Below, piece by piece: positions 35,455 to 43,985 of a stretch of 64,000 nt of DNA. Each line of letters opens with the position of its first letter. Positions within the stretch are counted from its first letter, which is position 1. Below the pieces are notes generated by a model. That model made no database searches. It saw nothing but the letters and a program-made list of their open reading frames with translations, and was not told where the DNA came from. The stretch covers positions 2,412,001-2,476,000 of the forward strand of contig NZ_CP036250.1 in assembly GCF_004300825.1 (NCBI RefSeq), written 5' to 3'. Origin of the DNA: Egicoccus halophilus. GTDB lineage: Bacteria > Actinomycetota > Nitriliruptoria > Nitriliruptorales > Nitriliruptoraceae. Position numbers and translations under genes: made by a program.

Positions 35455-38370
35455 GTGACCACGCTCACGCTGCCCGACACCGGCCCCGCCGGGGCCGACC
35501 GTCCGCCCACCCGTCCGGATGCCGGCCCGGTCGACGACGTGCTCGTCGTCCGCCGCGACCGCACCGTCGTCGCCTTCGACGCCACCAAGATCGCCGTCGC
35601 GCTGACCAAGGCCTTCCTCGCCGTCGAGGGCGACGAGGCCGCCGCCTCCAGCCGCGTGCGCGCCGAGGTGGACGCCCTCACCGACGCCGTCCAGCGCGCA
35701 CTGGTCCGCTACGTCGGTCCCGGCGACGTCCTGCACATCGAGGTGATCCAGGACCAGGTCGAGCTGGCGCTCATGCGTGCCGGCCACCAGCAGGTCGCCC
35801 GCGCGTACGTCCTCTACCGCGAGGCGCGCGCCCGGGCGCGCACGGCCGCCTCCGTCGCGTCCACCGCCCCGGGTGGACTCGCCCTGCCGTCGACCGATGC
35901 CGCCACCGACGCGCTGCACGTCACCGACGACGACGGCGGCCGCGCGCCGCTCGACACCGCCCGGCTGGCGCAGGTCGTGGCGGAGGCCTGCGAGGGCCTC
36001 GAGGACGTCGACGCGCAGCGGGTCGTGGACGAGGCGGTGCGCAACCTCTACGACGGCATCGCCCGCCGGGAGCTGTCCCAGGCCCTGGTCCTGGCCGCGC
36101 GCTCGCTGGTCGAGACGGAGCCGGCCTACACCTACGTCAGCGCCCGCCTGCTGCTCGACGAACTGCGCCGCGAGGTGCTGACGACCCTGGTCGGGACACC
36201 CACCGAGGCGACCCAGGCCGAGCTCGGGCGGCGCTACGGCGACGTGCTGCGCGCCTCCGTGCAGCGTGGCATCGCCACGGGACAGCTGGACCCGGTGTTG
36301 GCCGAGTTCGACCTCGACCGGCTCGGCGACGCGATCCGCCCCGAACGTGACCTGCAGTTCACCTTCCTCGGCCTGCAGACGCTCTACGACCGCTACCTGC
36401 TGCACGACGCCGACGTGCGCTTCGAGCTGCCGCAGACGTTCTTCCTGCGGATCGCGATGGGGCTGGCCGAGCAGGAGCCCGGCGACCGCGACGCCCGCGC
36501 GATCGAGTTCTACGAGCTGCTCTCCAGCTTCGACTTCCTGGCCTCCACGCCGACGCTGTTCAACGCCGGCACGACGCGCCCCCAGCTGTCGTCGTGCTTC
36601 CTCACCACCGTCGAGGACGACCTCGACGGCATCTTCGGTGCGATCAAGGACAACGCGCTGCTGGCGAAGTACTCCGGCGGCCTCGGCAACGACTGGACGC
36701 CGGTCCGCGGCACGGGTGCCTGGATCACGGGCACCAACGGCCGCTCCAGCGGGATCGTGCCGTTCCTCAAGATCGCCAACGACACCGCCGTCGCGGTCAA
36801 CCAGGGCGGCAAGCGCAAGGGGGCCGTGTGCGCCTACCTCGAGACCTGGCACATCGACGTCGAGGAGTTCCTCGACCTGCGCAAGAACACCGGTGACGAC
36901 CGCCGCCGCACCCACGACATGAACACCGCAAACTGGGTGCCCGACCTGTTCCTGCAGCGGGTCGAGGCCGACGCGCACTGGACGCTGTTCTCCCCCGACG
37001 AGGTCGGGGACCTGCACGACCGCTACGGCAAGGACTTCGCCCGCGCCTACGAGGCCTACGAGGCCGCCGCCGAGCGCGGCGAGCTGACCGTGCACCGTCG
37101 GGTGCGAGCCAAGGACCTGTGGCGCCGCATGCTCACCATGCTGTTCGAGACCGGTCACCCGTGGATCACCTTCAAGGACCCCTGCAACCTGCGTTCGCCG
37201 CAGCAGCACACCGGGGTCGTGCACAGCTCCAACCTGTGCACCGAGATCACCCTCAACACGGTGGCGACGCGACCCGGACCCGCGGCGGCATCCGACGCCG
37301 AGGTGGCGGTGTGCAACCTCGGCTCGGTGAACCTGGCCCGGCACGTCACCGCCGAGGGCATCGACGTCGAGCGGCTGCGGCGCACCGTCACCACCGCCGT
37401 GCGCATGCTCGACAACGTCATCGACATCAACCTCTACACGATCCCCGCCGCCGAACGCTCCAACCGGCGTCACCGCCCGATCGGGTTGGGCCTGATGGGG
37501 TTCGCCGACGCGTTGACGACCCTGGGGCTGCCCTACGCCAGCGAGGAGGCGGTCACGTTCGCCGACCGGTCCATGGAGCTGATCAGCCACGCCGCGATCA
37601 GCGCGTCGAACGACCTGGCGGTAGAACGCGGCAGCTACGCGAGCTTCGAGGGGTCGCTGTGGTCCCAGGGCGTGCTGCCCATCGACTCGCTCGAACTGCT
37701 GGCACAGGCGCGCGACGGTGACGTCGAGCTGGACCGCTCGACGACCCTCGACTGGGACGCGCTGCGCGAGCGGGTGCGGACGTCGGGGATGCGCAACTCC
37801 AACGTGATGGCGATCGCCCCGACGGCGACCATCGCCAACATCGCCGGCGTGAACCCGTCGATCGAGCCGCTGTTCCGCAATCTGTACGTGAAGTCGAACA
37901 TGTCCGGCGAGTTCACCGTGGTCAACGCCGACCTGGTCGCCGAGCTCAAGGACCGCGGGCTCTGGGACGAGGTCATGGTCGGCGACCTGAAGTACTTCGA
38001 CGGGCAGCTCGGCCCCATCGCCCGCATCCCGGACGAGGTCAAGGAGCGGTTCGCGACCGCGTTCGAGCTCGACCCGATGTGGCTGGTCCGCGCCGCGGCC
38101 CGACGCCAGAAGTGGATCGACCAGGCCCAGTCGCTCAACCTCTACGTGGCCGAGCCCAACGGCCGGCAGCTCGACGAGTTGTACCGGGCGGCGTGGCGCC
38201 ACGGCTGCAAGACGACCTACTACCTGCGCTCCCAGTCCAGGACGGCGGTGGAGAAGTCCACGCTGCGCGGCACGGACGGCAAGTTGAACGCCGTGTCCCC
38301 CGTCGTGCCGGCGCCCGACCCGACCGCCGCGTGCGCCGTCGACGACCAGGACTGCGAAGCCTGCCAGTGA
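35455..38370 (+). CDS. nrdA: Ribonucleotide reductase class I alpha subunit with two ATP-cones
   Basis: 971-aa catalytic subunit that reduces ribonucleoside diphosphates. Residues about 28-127 are an extra ATP-cone ([16 protein letters not shown]...ARAYVLYRE) and 154-240 the standard cone (LHVTDDDGG...[11 protein letters not shown]). Active-site residues are in [10 protein letters not shown] (C381), SSNLCTEI (N594, C595, E597) and [11 protein letters not shown] (C620). The C-terminal swivel pair is in [14 protein letters not shown] start with GAGGAG 8 nt upstream. Under the cobalamin riboswitch; nrdB follows after 11 bp. Tandem cones usually mean complex dATP inhibition. Confidence 0.95.
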   Translation: MTTLTLPDTGPAGADRPPTRPDAGPVDDVLVVRRDRTVVAFDATKIAVALTKAFLAVEGDEAAASSRVRAEVDALTDAVQRALVRYVGPGDVLHIEVIQDQVELALMRAGHQQVARAYVLYREARARARTAASVASTAPGGLALPSTDAATDALHVTDDDGGRAPLDTARLAQVVAEACEGLEDVDAQRVVDEAVRNLYDGIARRELSQALVLAARSLVETEPAYTYVSARLLLDELRREVLTTLVGTPTEATQAELGRRYGDVLRASVQRGIATGQLDPVLAEFDLDRLGDAIRPERDLQFTFLGLQTLYDRYLLHDADVRFELPQTFFLRIAMGLAEQEPGDRDARAIEFYELLSSFDFLASTPTLFNAGTTRPQLSSCFLTTVEDDLDGIFGAIKDNALLAKYSGGLGNDWTPVRGTGAWITGTNGRSSGIVPFLKIANDTAVAVNQGGKRKGAVCAYLETWHIDVEEFLDLRKNTGDDRRRTHDMNTANWVPDLFLQRVEADAHWTLFSPDEVGDLHDRYGKDFARAYEAYEAAAERGELTVHRRVRAKDLWRRMLTMLFETGHPWITFKDPCNLRSPQQHTGVVHSSNLCTEITLNTVATRPGPAAASDAEVAVCNLGSVNLARHVTAEGIDVERLRRTVTTAVRMLDNVIDINLYTIPAAERSNRRHRPIGLGLMGFADALTTLGLPYASEEAVTFADRSMELISHAAISASNDLAVERGSYASFEGSLWSQGVLPIDSLELLAQARDGDVELDRSTTLDWDALRERVRTSGMRNSNVMAIAPTATIANIAGVNPSIEPLFRNLYVKSNMSGEFTVVNADLVAELKDRGLWDEVMVGDLKYFDGQLGPIARIPDEVKERFATAFELDPMWLVRAAARRQKWIDQAQSLNLYVAEPNGRQLDELYRAAWRHGCKTTYYLRSQSRTAVEKSTLRGTDGKLNAVSPVVPAPDPTAACAVDDQDCEACQ

Positions 38371-38381
38371 GGAGCCCCGTC

Positions 38382-39464
38382 ATGTCCACGCTCGACCCCA
38401 CCGTGCTCGCCAACGCCTCCGGGCTCGGCGCGATCGACCGCTCCGGCGGCCGCGTCGACGTGTCCGAGAAGGCGATGATCAACGCCCGTGCCGACGTCAA
38501 CCAACTCCTGCCGCTCAAGTACCACTGGGCGTGGGAGAAGTACCTCGCCGGCTGCAACAACCACTGGATGCCGACCGAGGTGTCCATGCAGGCCGACATC
38601 GCCCTGTGGCGCTCCCCCGACGGACTGACCGCCGACGAGCGGCTGATGCTGCAGCGCAACCTCGGCTTCTTCGCCACCGCCGAGTCGCTGGTCGCCAACA
38701 ACATCGTGCTGGCCGTCTACCGCCACCTCACCAATCCCGAGTGTCGGCAGTACCTGCTGCGGCAGGCCTTCGAGGAGGCGGTGCACACCCACACGTTCCA
38801 GTACATCTGCGAGTCGCTGGGGCTCGACGAGGGCGAGCTGTTCAACATGTACCGCGAGGTGCCCTCGATCGCCGACAAGGACAGCTGGGCGCTGCAGTAC
38901 ACCCAGACGCTCGAGGACCCGGACTTCACCACCGGCACGACCGAGAAGGACCAGGCGTTCCTGCGTGACCTGCTCGCCTTCTACGTCGTGTTCGAGGGCA
39001 TGTGGTTCTACACCGGCTTCGCGCAGATCCTGTCGCTGGGCCGACGCAACAAGATGGTCGGCATCGCCGAGCAGTACCAGTACATCCTGCGTGACGAGTC
39101 GATCCACCTGAACTTCGGCATCGACGTCATCAACCAGATCAAGCTCGAGAACCCGCACCTGTGGACGCAGGCCTTCCAGGCCGAGATCCGCACGATGTTG
39201 GGCGAGGCGTGCGAGCTCGAGGTGGTCTACGGCCGCGAGACGATGCCACGCGGGATGCTCGGGCTCACGGCCGCGTCGTGCGAGACCTACCTGCGCTTCA
39301 TCACCGACCGGCGGTGTGCGCAGCTCGGGCTCGCGCCGCTGTTCGGCGTGACCGACAACCCGTTCCCGTGGATGAGCGAGGTGATGGACCTGCGCAAGGA
39401 GAAGAACTTCTTCGAGACGCGCGTCACCGAGTACCAGACCGGCGGCGGCCTCAGCTGGGACTGA
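38382..39464 (+). CDS. nrdB: Ribonucleotide reductase class I beta subunit, class Ic type (Mn/Fe predicted)
   Basis: 360-aa metal-cofactor subunit. Ligands align with the E. coli set: E101 in TAESLVANN (E. coli D84), E132 and H135 in [10 protein letters not shown] (E115, H118), E205 in FEGMWFY (E204), and E239 and H242 in RDESIH (E238, H241). The radical tyrosine Y122 is replaced by F139, and the first ligand is Glu instead of Asp. Both changes define the Chlamydia-type class Ic enzyme with a Mn/Fe cofactor. The C-terminal tail ends [12 protein letters not shown], with the Tyr needed for radical transfer. ATG with GGAG upstream. Confidence 0.93.
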   Translation: MSTLDPTVLANASGLGAIDRSGGRVDVSEKAMINARADVNQLLPLKYHWAWEKYLAGCNNHWMPTEVSMQADIALWRSPDGLTADERLMLQRNLGFFATAESLVANNIVLAVYRHLTNPECRQYLLRQAFEEAVHTHTFQYICESLGLDEGELFNMYREVPSIADKDSWALQYTQTLEDPDFTTGTTEKDQAFLRDLLAFYVVFEGMWFYTGFAQILSLGRRNKMVGIAEQYQYILRDESIHLNFGIDVINQIKLENPHLWTQAFQAEIRTMLGEACELEVVYGRETMPRGMLGLTAASCETYLRFITDRRCAQLGLAPLFGVTDNPFPWMSEVMDLRKEKNFFETRVTEYQTGGGLSWD

Positions 39465-39486
39465 CGCGTCGCCACCCGCGCGCGAA

Positions 39487-39516
39487 CCGGGGCCGGCGGA
39501 TCGCCGCCGGCCCCGG
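39487..39516. terminator. Bidirectional terminator between nrdB and aspS
   Basis: CCGGGGCCGGCGG-ATCG-CCGCCGGCCCCGG is a perfect 13-bp stem with a 4-nt loop, centred between the two convergent genes (23 bp after nrdB, 13 bp after aspS). It can serve both transcripts. Confidence 0.85.
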
Positions 39517-39528
39517 CGGCATGGTGCG

Positions 39529-41388
39529 TCAGTCGGCCTTCGGCCTGGGCAGCTCGCGCAGACCGAGCTCGCGCAGCGCGTCGGGGTCGTAGGGCGCGGG
39601 CGCGTCGGTCAGCGGGTCCGAGCCGGTCTGGGTCTTCGGGAAGGCGATGACCTCACGGATCGACTTCTCGCCGCAGATCAGCATCACGGTGCGGTCGATG
39701 CCCGGGGCGATGCCGGCGTGCGGCGGCACCCCGTGGGAGAACCCGCGCAGCAGGAAGCCGAACTTCTCCTCGGCGGCCTCGTCGGAGATGCCGAGGAACC
39801 GGAACACCCGCCGCTGCAGCTCGGCGTCGTGGATACGCACCGACCCGGAGGCCAGCTCGGTGCCGTTGAGGACGATGTCGTAGGCGCGGGCGGTCGCCTC
39901 GCCCGGCCGCTGCTCGAAGTCGTCGAGGAACTCCGGCGCCGGCGAGGTGAACGGGTGGTGGTTGGGGACCCAGCCGGCCGAGGTGGCCGCGGTCGGGTCG
40001 TCGGACTCGGCGGCCGGGTCGAACATCGGCGGCTCGACCACCCAGACGAACTCCCAGCGACCTTGTTCGGTCCCGCCCTCCCCGATCAGCCCGCGGTCCT
40101 CGGCGAGCGCGACGCGCAGCGCCCCCATCAGCTGCCGGGCGAACGAGCGCGGCCCGGCGCCGAAGAACACCGCGTCGCCCGGCTGCGCGCCGGTCTCGCG
40201 CTTGACGCCGGCCAGCTCCTCGTCCGACATGAACTTCGACAGCGGGCTGCGCAGGCTGCCGTCGTCCTCGACCACGCCCCAGGCCAGGCCCTTGGCGCCG
40301 CGGCGCTTGGCCCACTCGGTCCACGCGTCGAACTCGCGGCGGGTCAGCTCACCGCCCTGCGGCAGGGCGAGCGCGACCACGGCGCCGCCGGACGCGAGCA
40401 CACCCTGGAACACGCCCACCTCGGTGTCGGCGAACACCTCGCCGAGGTCGGCGAGCTCCATCGCGAAGCGCAGGTCGGGCTTGTCGGACCCGAAGCGCCG
40501 CATCGCGTCGTCGTAGCGCAGGCGCGGGAACGGGGTCGGCAGTTCGACGTCGAGGACCTCGGCGAAGATCTCGGCGAACATCTCCTCCATCAGCGCGTAG
40601 ACGTCCTCCTCGTCGCCGAAGGACAGCTCGAGGTCGAGCTGGGTGAACTCCGGCTGCCGGTCGGCGCGCAGGTTCTCGTCGCGGAAGCAGCGGGCGATCT
40701 GGTAGTAGCGCTCGATGCCCGAGACCATCAGCAGCTGCTTGAACAGCTGCGGCGACTGCGGCAGCGCGTAGGTCGTGCCGGGCTGCAGGCGCGAGGGCAC
40801 GAGGAAGTCACGCGCGCCCTCGGGCGTCGGACGGGTCAGCTGCGGCGTCTCGACGTCGATGAAGCCGTGCCGCTCCATGACCCGTCGGATGATCGAGATC
40901 ACCTGGGCCCGGACCTGGAGGTTGCGCAGCATCTTCGGCCGGCGCAGGTCGACGTAGCGGTGGTGCAGTCGCCGTTCCTCGGCGACCTCGACGTCGTCCT
41001 CGACCGGGAACGGCGGCGTCTGCGCCTCCGAGAGCACCTCGATCGACGTCGCGGCCAGCTCGACGTCGCCGGTCGCGAGCCGGTCGTTGCGCATGCCCTC
41101 GGGACGCGCGCGGACGGTGCCGGTCACCCGGACCACCCACTCGGTGCGCACGCGGTGCGCTGCCTCGAGCGCCCCGCCGGCCGGCCCGGTCCCGCCGTCC
41201 TCCCCGGCGCCGGTGTCGGCGACGACCTGGAGGACGCCGCTGCGGTCGCGCAGGTCCAGGAAGGCCACGCCCCCGTGGTCACGGCGGGTGTCGACCCAGC
41301 CGGCCACGGTGACGGTCTCGCCGGCGTGCTCGGCACGCAGGGTGCCGGCACCGGAGCTGCGCAGGGCGCCGAAGGGGGTGATGCTCAC
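39529..41388 (-). CDS. aspS: Aspartyl-tRNA synthetase, bacterial type
   Basis: 619 aa. N-terminal OB anticodon-binding domain (GWVDTRRDHGGVAFLDLRDRSG), class II motif 2 (RCFRDENLRADRQPEFTQLD), the long bacterial GAD insertion domain (about residues 310-430), and motif 3 (GIAPGIDRTVMLICG). GTG start at 41388. Whether it also charges tRNA-Asn (non-discriminating) cannot be decided here, as gatCAB and asnS lie outside the window. Confidence 0.95.
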   Translation of the reverse strand: MSITPFGALRSSGAGTLRAEHAGETVTVAGWVDTRRDHGGVAFLDLRDRSGVLQVVADTGAGEDGGTGPAGGALEAAHRVRTEWVVRVTGTVRARPEGMRNDRLATGDVELAATSIEVLSEAQTPPFPVEDDVEVAEERRLHHRYVDLRRPKMLRNLQVRAQVISIIRRVMERHGFIDVETPQLTRPTPEGARDFLVPSRLQPGTTYALPQSPQLFKQLLMVSGIERYYQIARCFRDENLRADRQPEFTQLDLELSFGDEEDVYALMEEMFAEIFAEVLDVELPTPFPRLRYDDAMRRFGSDKPDLRFAMELADLGEVFADTEVGVFQGVLASGGAVVALALPQGGELTRREFDAWTEWAKRRGAKGLAWGVVEDDGSLRSPLSKFMSDEELAGVKRETGAQPGDAVFFGAGPRSFARQLMGALRVALAEDRGLIGEGGTEQGRWEFVWVVEPPMFDPAAESDDPTAATSAGWVPNHHPFTSPAPEFLDDFEQRPGEATARAYDIVLNGTELASGSVRIHDAELQRRVFRFLGISDEAAEEKFGFLLRGFSHGVPPHAGIAPGIDRTVMLICGEKSIREVIAFPKTQTGSDPLTDAPAPYDPDALRELGLRELPRPKAD

Positions 41389-41463
41389 GTCGAGGTCCTC
41401 GTGTGGAGTCGAAAGGGGTGCGGGTCGTCGCCGCCCGCGATCGGGGACGGCGCGCCGGGGCGC

Positions 41464-42774
41464 TCAGTCGGCCAGCAGGCGGGCGAGGTGGTCGGCGAGG
41501 TCGGCCTCGGCGACGGTGGTCTGCTCCCCCGAGGCCAGGTGCTTGACGGCGACCGTACCGGCGGCGCGCTCGTCGGCCCCGCGGATCAGGGCGACGCGGG
41601 CCGCCCGCCGGTCGGCGTGCTTGAGCTGCTTGCCGAGCTTGCCGCCACCGACGTAGAGATCGGTCGAGAAGCCCTGGCCACGCAGGCGCTGGGCCAGCGC
41701 CATCGCGTCGGTCGCACCGTCCTCGTCGAGGACGGTGACCAGCACGTCGGGACCGGAGCGACGCCCGGCATCCTGTCGTTCGAGCAGCAGCAGGATCCGC
41801 TCGATGCCGAGCGACCCACCGGTCGCCGGCACGTCCTGGCCCTGGAACATCCCGATCAGCCCGTCGTAGCGGCCACCACCGGCGATGGTGGCGTCGAGAC
41901 CGTCGTGCACGACCTCGAAGACCGGGCCGGTGTAGTAGGTGAGCCCGCGGGCGAGCACGGGCGCGAAGGCGATGTCCCCACCGGGAACCGTCCCGACCAG
42001 CTCGAGCACCCGGTCGACCTCGGCGAGCCCGGCGCGGCCGCGATCGGTCCGCTCGAGTCGGCCGCGGACGCGGTCGACGAGGTCGGTCGCGGCGAGGTCA
42101 CCCGCCAGCGCGTCGACGGCGTCGGACGGCACCCCGCGTTCGAGCAGTTCGCCGGCGACCCGGTCCAATCCGATCTTGTCGAGCTTGTCCAGCGCCACCA
42201 GCGTCGATCCCTCGAGCGCCTCGGGCACACCGTAGGCCTCGACCAGGCCGTGCAGCGCCTTGCGGGAGTTGAGCTGCACCCGGAAGCCGGACAGCCCGAG
42301 CTGGTCGAGCACATCGGTCACCGCGTGCAGCGTGGCGGCGTCGGCCACCAGCGAGTCCGAGCCGACCGTGTCCACGTCGCACTGGAAGAACTCGCGGTAG
42401 CGGCCCTTGCCGGGACGGTCGGCCCGCCACACCGGCGCGACGTGGTAGCGCTTGAACGGCATCGGCAGCTGCGAGCCGTAGCGGGCGGCCACCCGCGCGA
42501 GCGGGACCGTCAGGTCGTAGCGCAGCGCCAGGTCGGCCTCACCGGTGGCCTCGTGCTCACCACGGCGCAGGATCTTGAAGATGAGCTGATCACCCTCCTC
42601 GCCGTACTTGCCGGTGAGGACCTCGAGGCGCTCGAACGCGGGCGTGTCGAGCGGCTCGAAACCGTGGGCGCCGAAGACCCGGCGGATGGTCGCGAAGGCG
42701 CGTTCGCGTCGCGACACGTCCGCGGGCAGGAAGTCACGCGTGCCCGACGGCGGGTTGGCGTCGATGGTGGCCAT
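41464..42774 (-). CDS. hisS: Histidyl-tRNA synthetase
   Basis: 436 aa. Class II core: SGTRDFLPADV at the start, RYDLTVPLAR and FKRYHVAPVWRADRPGKGRYREFFQCDVD (motif 2), LARGLTYYTGPVFEV (His-specific motif, with Thr where Asp is common in RGLDYY), GGGRYDGLIG and SLGIERILLLL (motif 3). A C-terminal anticodon domain (DVLVTVLDEDG...) is present, which excludes HisZ. ATG at 42774 chosen by family N-terminus. Followed by aspS after 75 bp. Confidence 0.93.
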   Translation of the reverse strand: MATIDANPPSGTRDFLPADVSRRERAFATIRRVFGAHGFEPLDTPAFERLEVLTGKYGEEGDQLIFKILRRGEHEATGEADLALRYDLTVPLARVAARYGSQLPMPFKRYHVAPVWRADRPGKGRYREFFQCDVDTVGSDSLVADAATLHAVTDVLDQLGLSGFRVQLNSRKALHGLVEAYGVPEALEGSTLVALDKLDKIGLDRVAGELLERGVPSDAVDALAGDLAATDLVDRVRGRLERTDRGRAGLAEVDRVLELVGTVPGGDIAFAPVLARGLTYYTGPVFEVVHDGLDATIAGGGRYDGLIGMFQGQDVPATGGSLGIERILLLLERQDAGRRSGPDVLVTVLDEDGATDAMALAQRLRGQGFSTDLYVGGGKLGKQLKHADRRAARVALIRGADERAAGTVAVKHLASGEQTTVAEADLADHLARLLAD

Positions 42775-43168
42775 GGCGGGGTACTCGACCTTCGGCGGAG
42801 GGCGGCGGCACGACCGACGCGGGCAACGGGGCGGACCGCGACGTCGGCCTCGGACAGGCGTCACGTCGCCGCGAGGCTAGCGCCGCGGTCCCCAGCCGTC
42901 GGTGGGGCCCTGCGGGCCGGCTCGTCGGCACGACGAGTCCGCCGACCACCTGCGCACGGTCCGGTCCCGCGCTCCGCCGCTGGCGCTGGCTGCGGGAGTG
43001 GACGAGGGTCGCTCGCGGGGCGCCTCCTCCAGCGCCCCGCGACCGACCAGCGGCGTTCCTACCTGCTCGTGTCGGGCATCGGCGCCCCGGTGCGCACCGC
43101 GCTCGGCACGACCCCCGACGAGGTCACGCCGCCCGTTCGTCGTGCCCTCCGGTTCCCACGTGTCGAGC
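42775..43168. other. Non-coding gap between hisS and the hydrolase gene
   Basis: 394 bp without a supported gene. It holds the terminator at 43013-43042 and, toward hisS, a small dyad CTCGTC-GGCAC-GACGAG at 42921-42937. A TAGCCT hexamer near 42880 on the minus strand could be a -10 for hisS, but no -35 is evident. No T-box features were seen. Confidence 0.5.
43013..43042 (-). terminator. Terminator after the metallo-hydrolase gene
   Basis: TCGCGGGGCGC at 43013-43023 pairs perfectly with GCGCCCCGCGA at 43032-43042 (11 bp, 8-nt loop), about 127 nt past the hydrolase stop on the minus strand. It would separate the relA-hydrolase transcript from hisS. Confidence 0.7.
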
Positions 43169-43906
43169 TCAGCGGGAGCCGACGCCGGGCAGCTGACGGA
43201 GGAACGGGTTGGTCGCGCGCTCGTGACCGACCGTCGTGTCGGTCCCGTGGCCGCACAGCACCAGGGTGTCGTCGTCGAGCGGCAGCACCGTGTCCGTGAG
43301 CGAGCGCCACATGTCGTCCGTGGACCCGCGCGGGAAGTCGGTGCGACCGATCGACCCGGCGAACAGCAGGTCGCCGGAGAACAGCACGTCCTCGGTCGCC
43401 ACCTCGGCGTCGCCGAGGGCGAAGGTGACGGGCGTGTCCGCGAGCTCCCGGCCGAGGTAGGTCACGTGGCCGGGCGTGTGCCCGGGGTTGTGGCGGACGT
43501 CGAACCGGAGGCCGGCGAAGGACAGCCGGGCACCGTCACGGAGCTCGCGCAGGTACTCGTCCGGGGGGTCCCAACGCAGGCCGAACTGCTGCTCGAGCAG
43601 TTCGGGTGGCGCCCCGAAGGCCGCGGCGGGATCGTCCCACAACCAGCGGTCGTCGGCGTGCAACAGCACCGGCGTCTCGAGCGAACGGGCCAGCTCCGGC
43701 ACCGCCCAGGCATGGTCGAGGTGCCCGTGCGTGAGCAGGATCGCCTCGCAACGCACACCGGCCCGCTCCAACAGGCCTGGCACCTGCTCCGCGCCGTGCT
43801 CACCCGGGTCGACGACGACCGCCGACCCGCGGCCACGGTCGCCGACGATCCAGCAGTTGGTCTGCCAGCGGCCCAGCGGGACACCGAGGATGAAACGGTC
43901 GGTCAT
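43169..43906 (-). CDS. Metallo-beta-lactamase-fold hydrolase (glyoxalase II-like)
   Basis: 245 aa. Binuclear metal site motifs: THGHLDHA, NPGHTPGH, SGDLLFAGSIGR with the bridging Asp, and LCGHGTDTTVGHERATNPFL with the last His. This is the pattern of YcbL-type MBL hydrolases related to glyoxalase II; the position beside relA and hisS is conserved in actinobacteria. Substrate is not certain. ATG start; 79 bp after relA. Confidence 0.85.
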   Translation of the reverse strand: MTDRFILGVPLGRWQTNCWIVGDRGRGSAVVVDPGEHGAEQVPGLLERAGVRCEAILLTHGHLDHAWAVPELARSLETPVLLHADDRWLWDDPAAAFGAPPELLEQQFGLRWDPPDEYLRELRDGARLSFAGLRFDVRHNPGHTPGHVTYLGRELADTPVTFALGDAEVATEDVLFSGDLLFAGSIGRTDFPRGSTDDMWRSLTDTVLPLDDDTLVLCGHGTDTTVGHERATNPFLRQLPGVGSR

Positions 43907-43985
43907 GTGGGCCTCGGACGGGTACGGGCGCGCGGAGGTCGGAGCCTAGACCGCCCGGCTCAGGGGACGACCTTCGGCGCGCGCG

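Noticed and set aside
35005-38202. 1065-codon open frame on the minus strand opposite nrdA
   Set aside because: It mirrors nrdA codon structure in GC-rich DNA (antisense third-position shadow), has no recognisable domain, and would cover the riboswitch and promoter.
38382-39464. R2lox (ligand-binding oxidase) instead of ribonucleotide reductase beta subunit
   Set aside because: It is directly downstream of nrdA, has the C-terminal TEYQ tail used in radical transfer, and the ligand spacing of true R2 proteins.
41464-42774. HisZ (ATP phosphoribosyltransferase regulatory subunit)
   Set aside because: A C-terminal anticodon-binding domain and full class II motifs are present, and no hisG is nearby.
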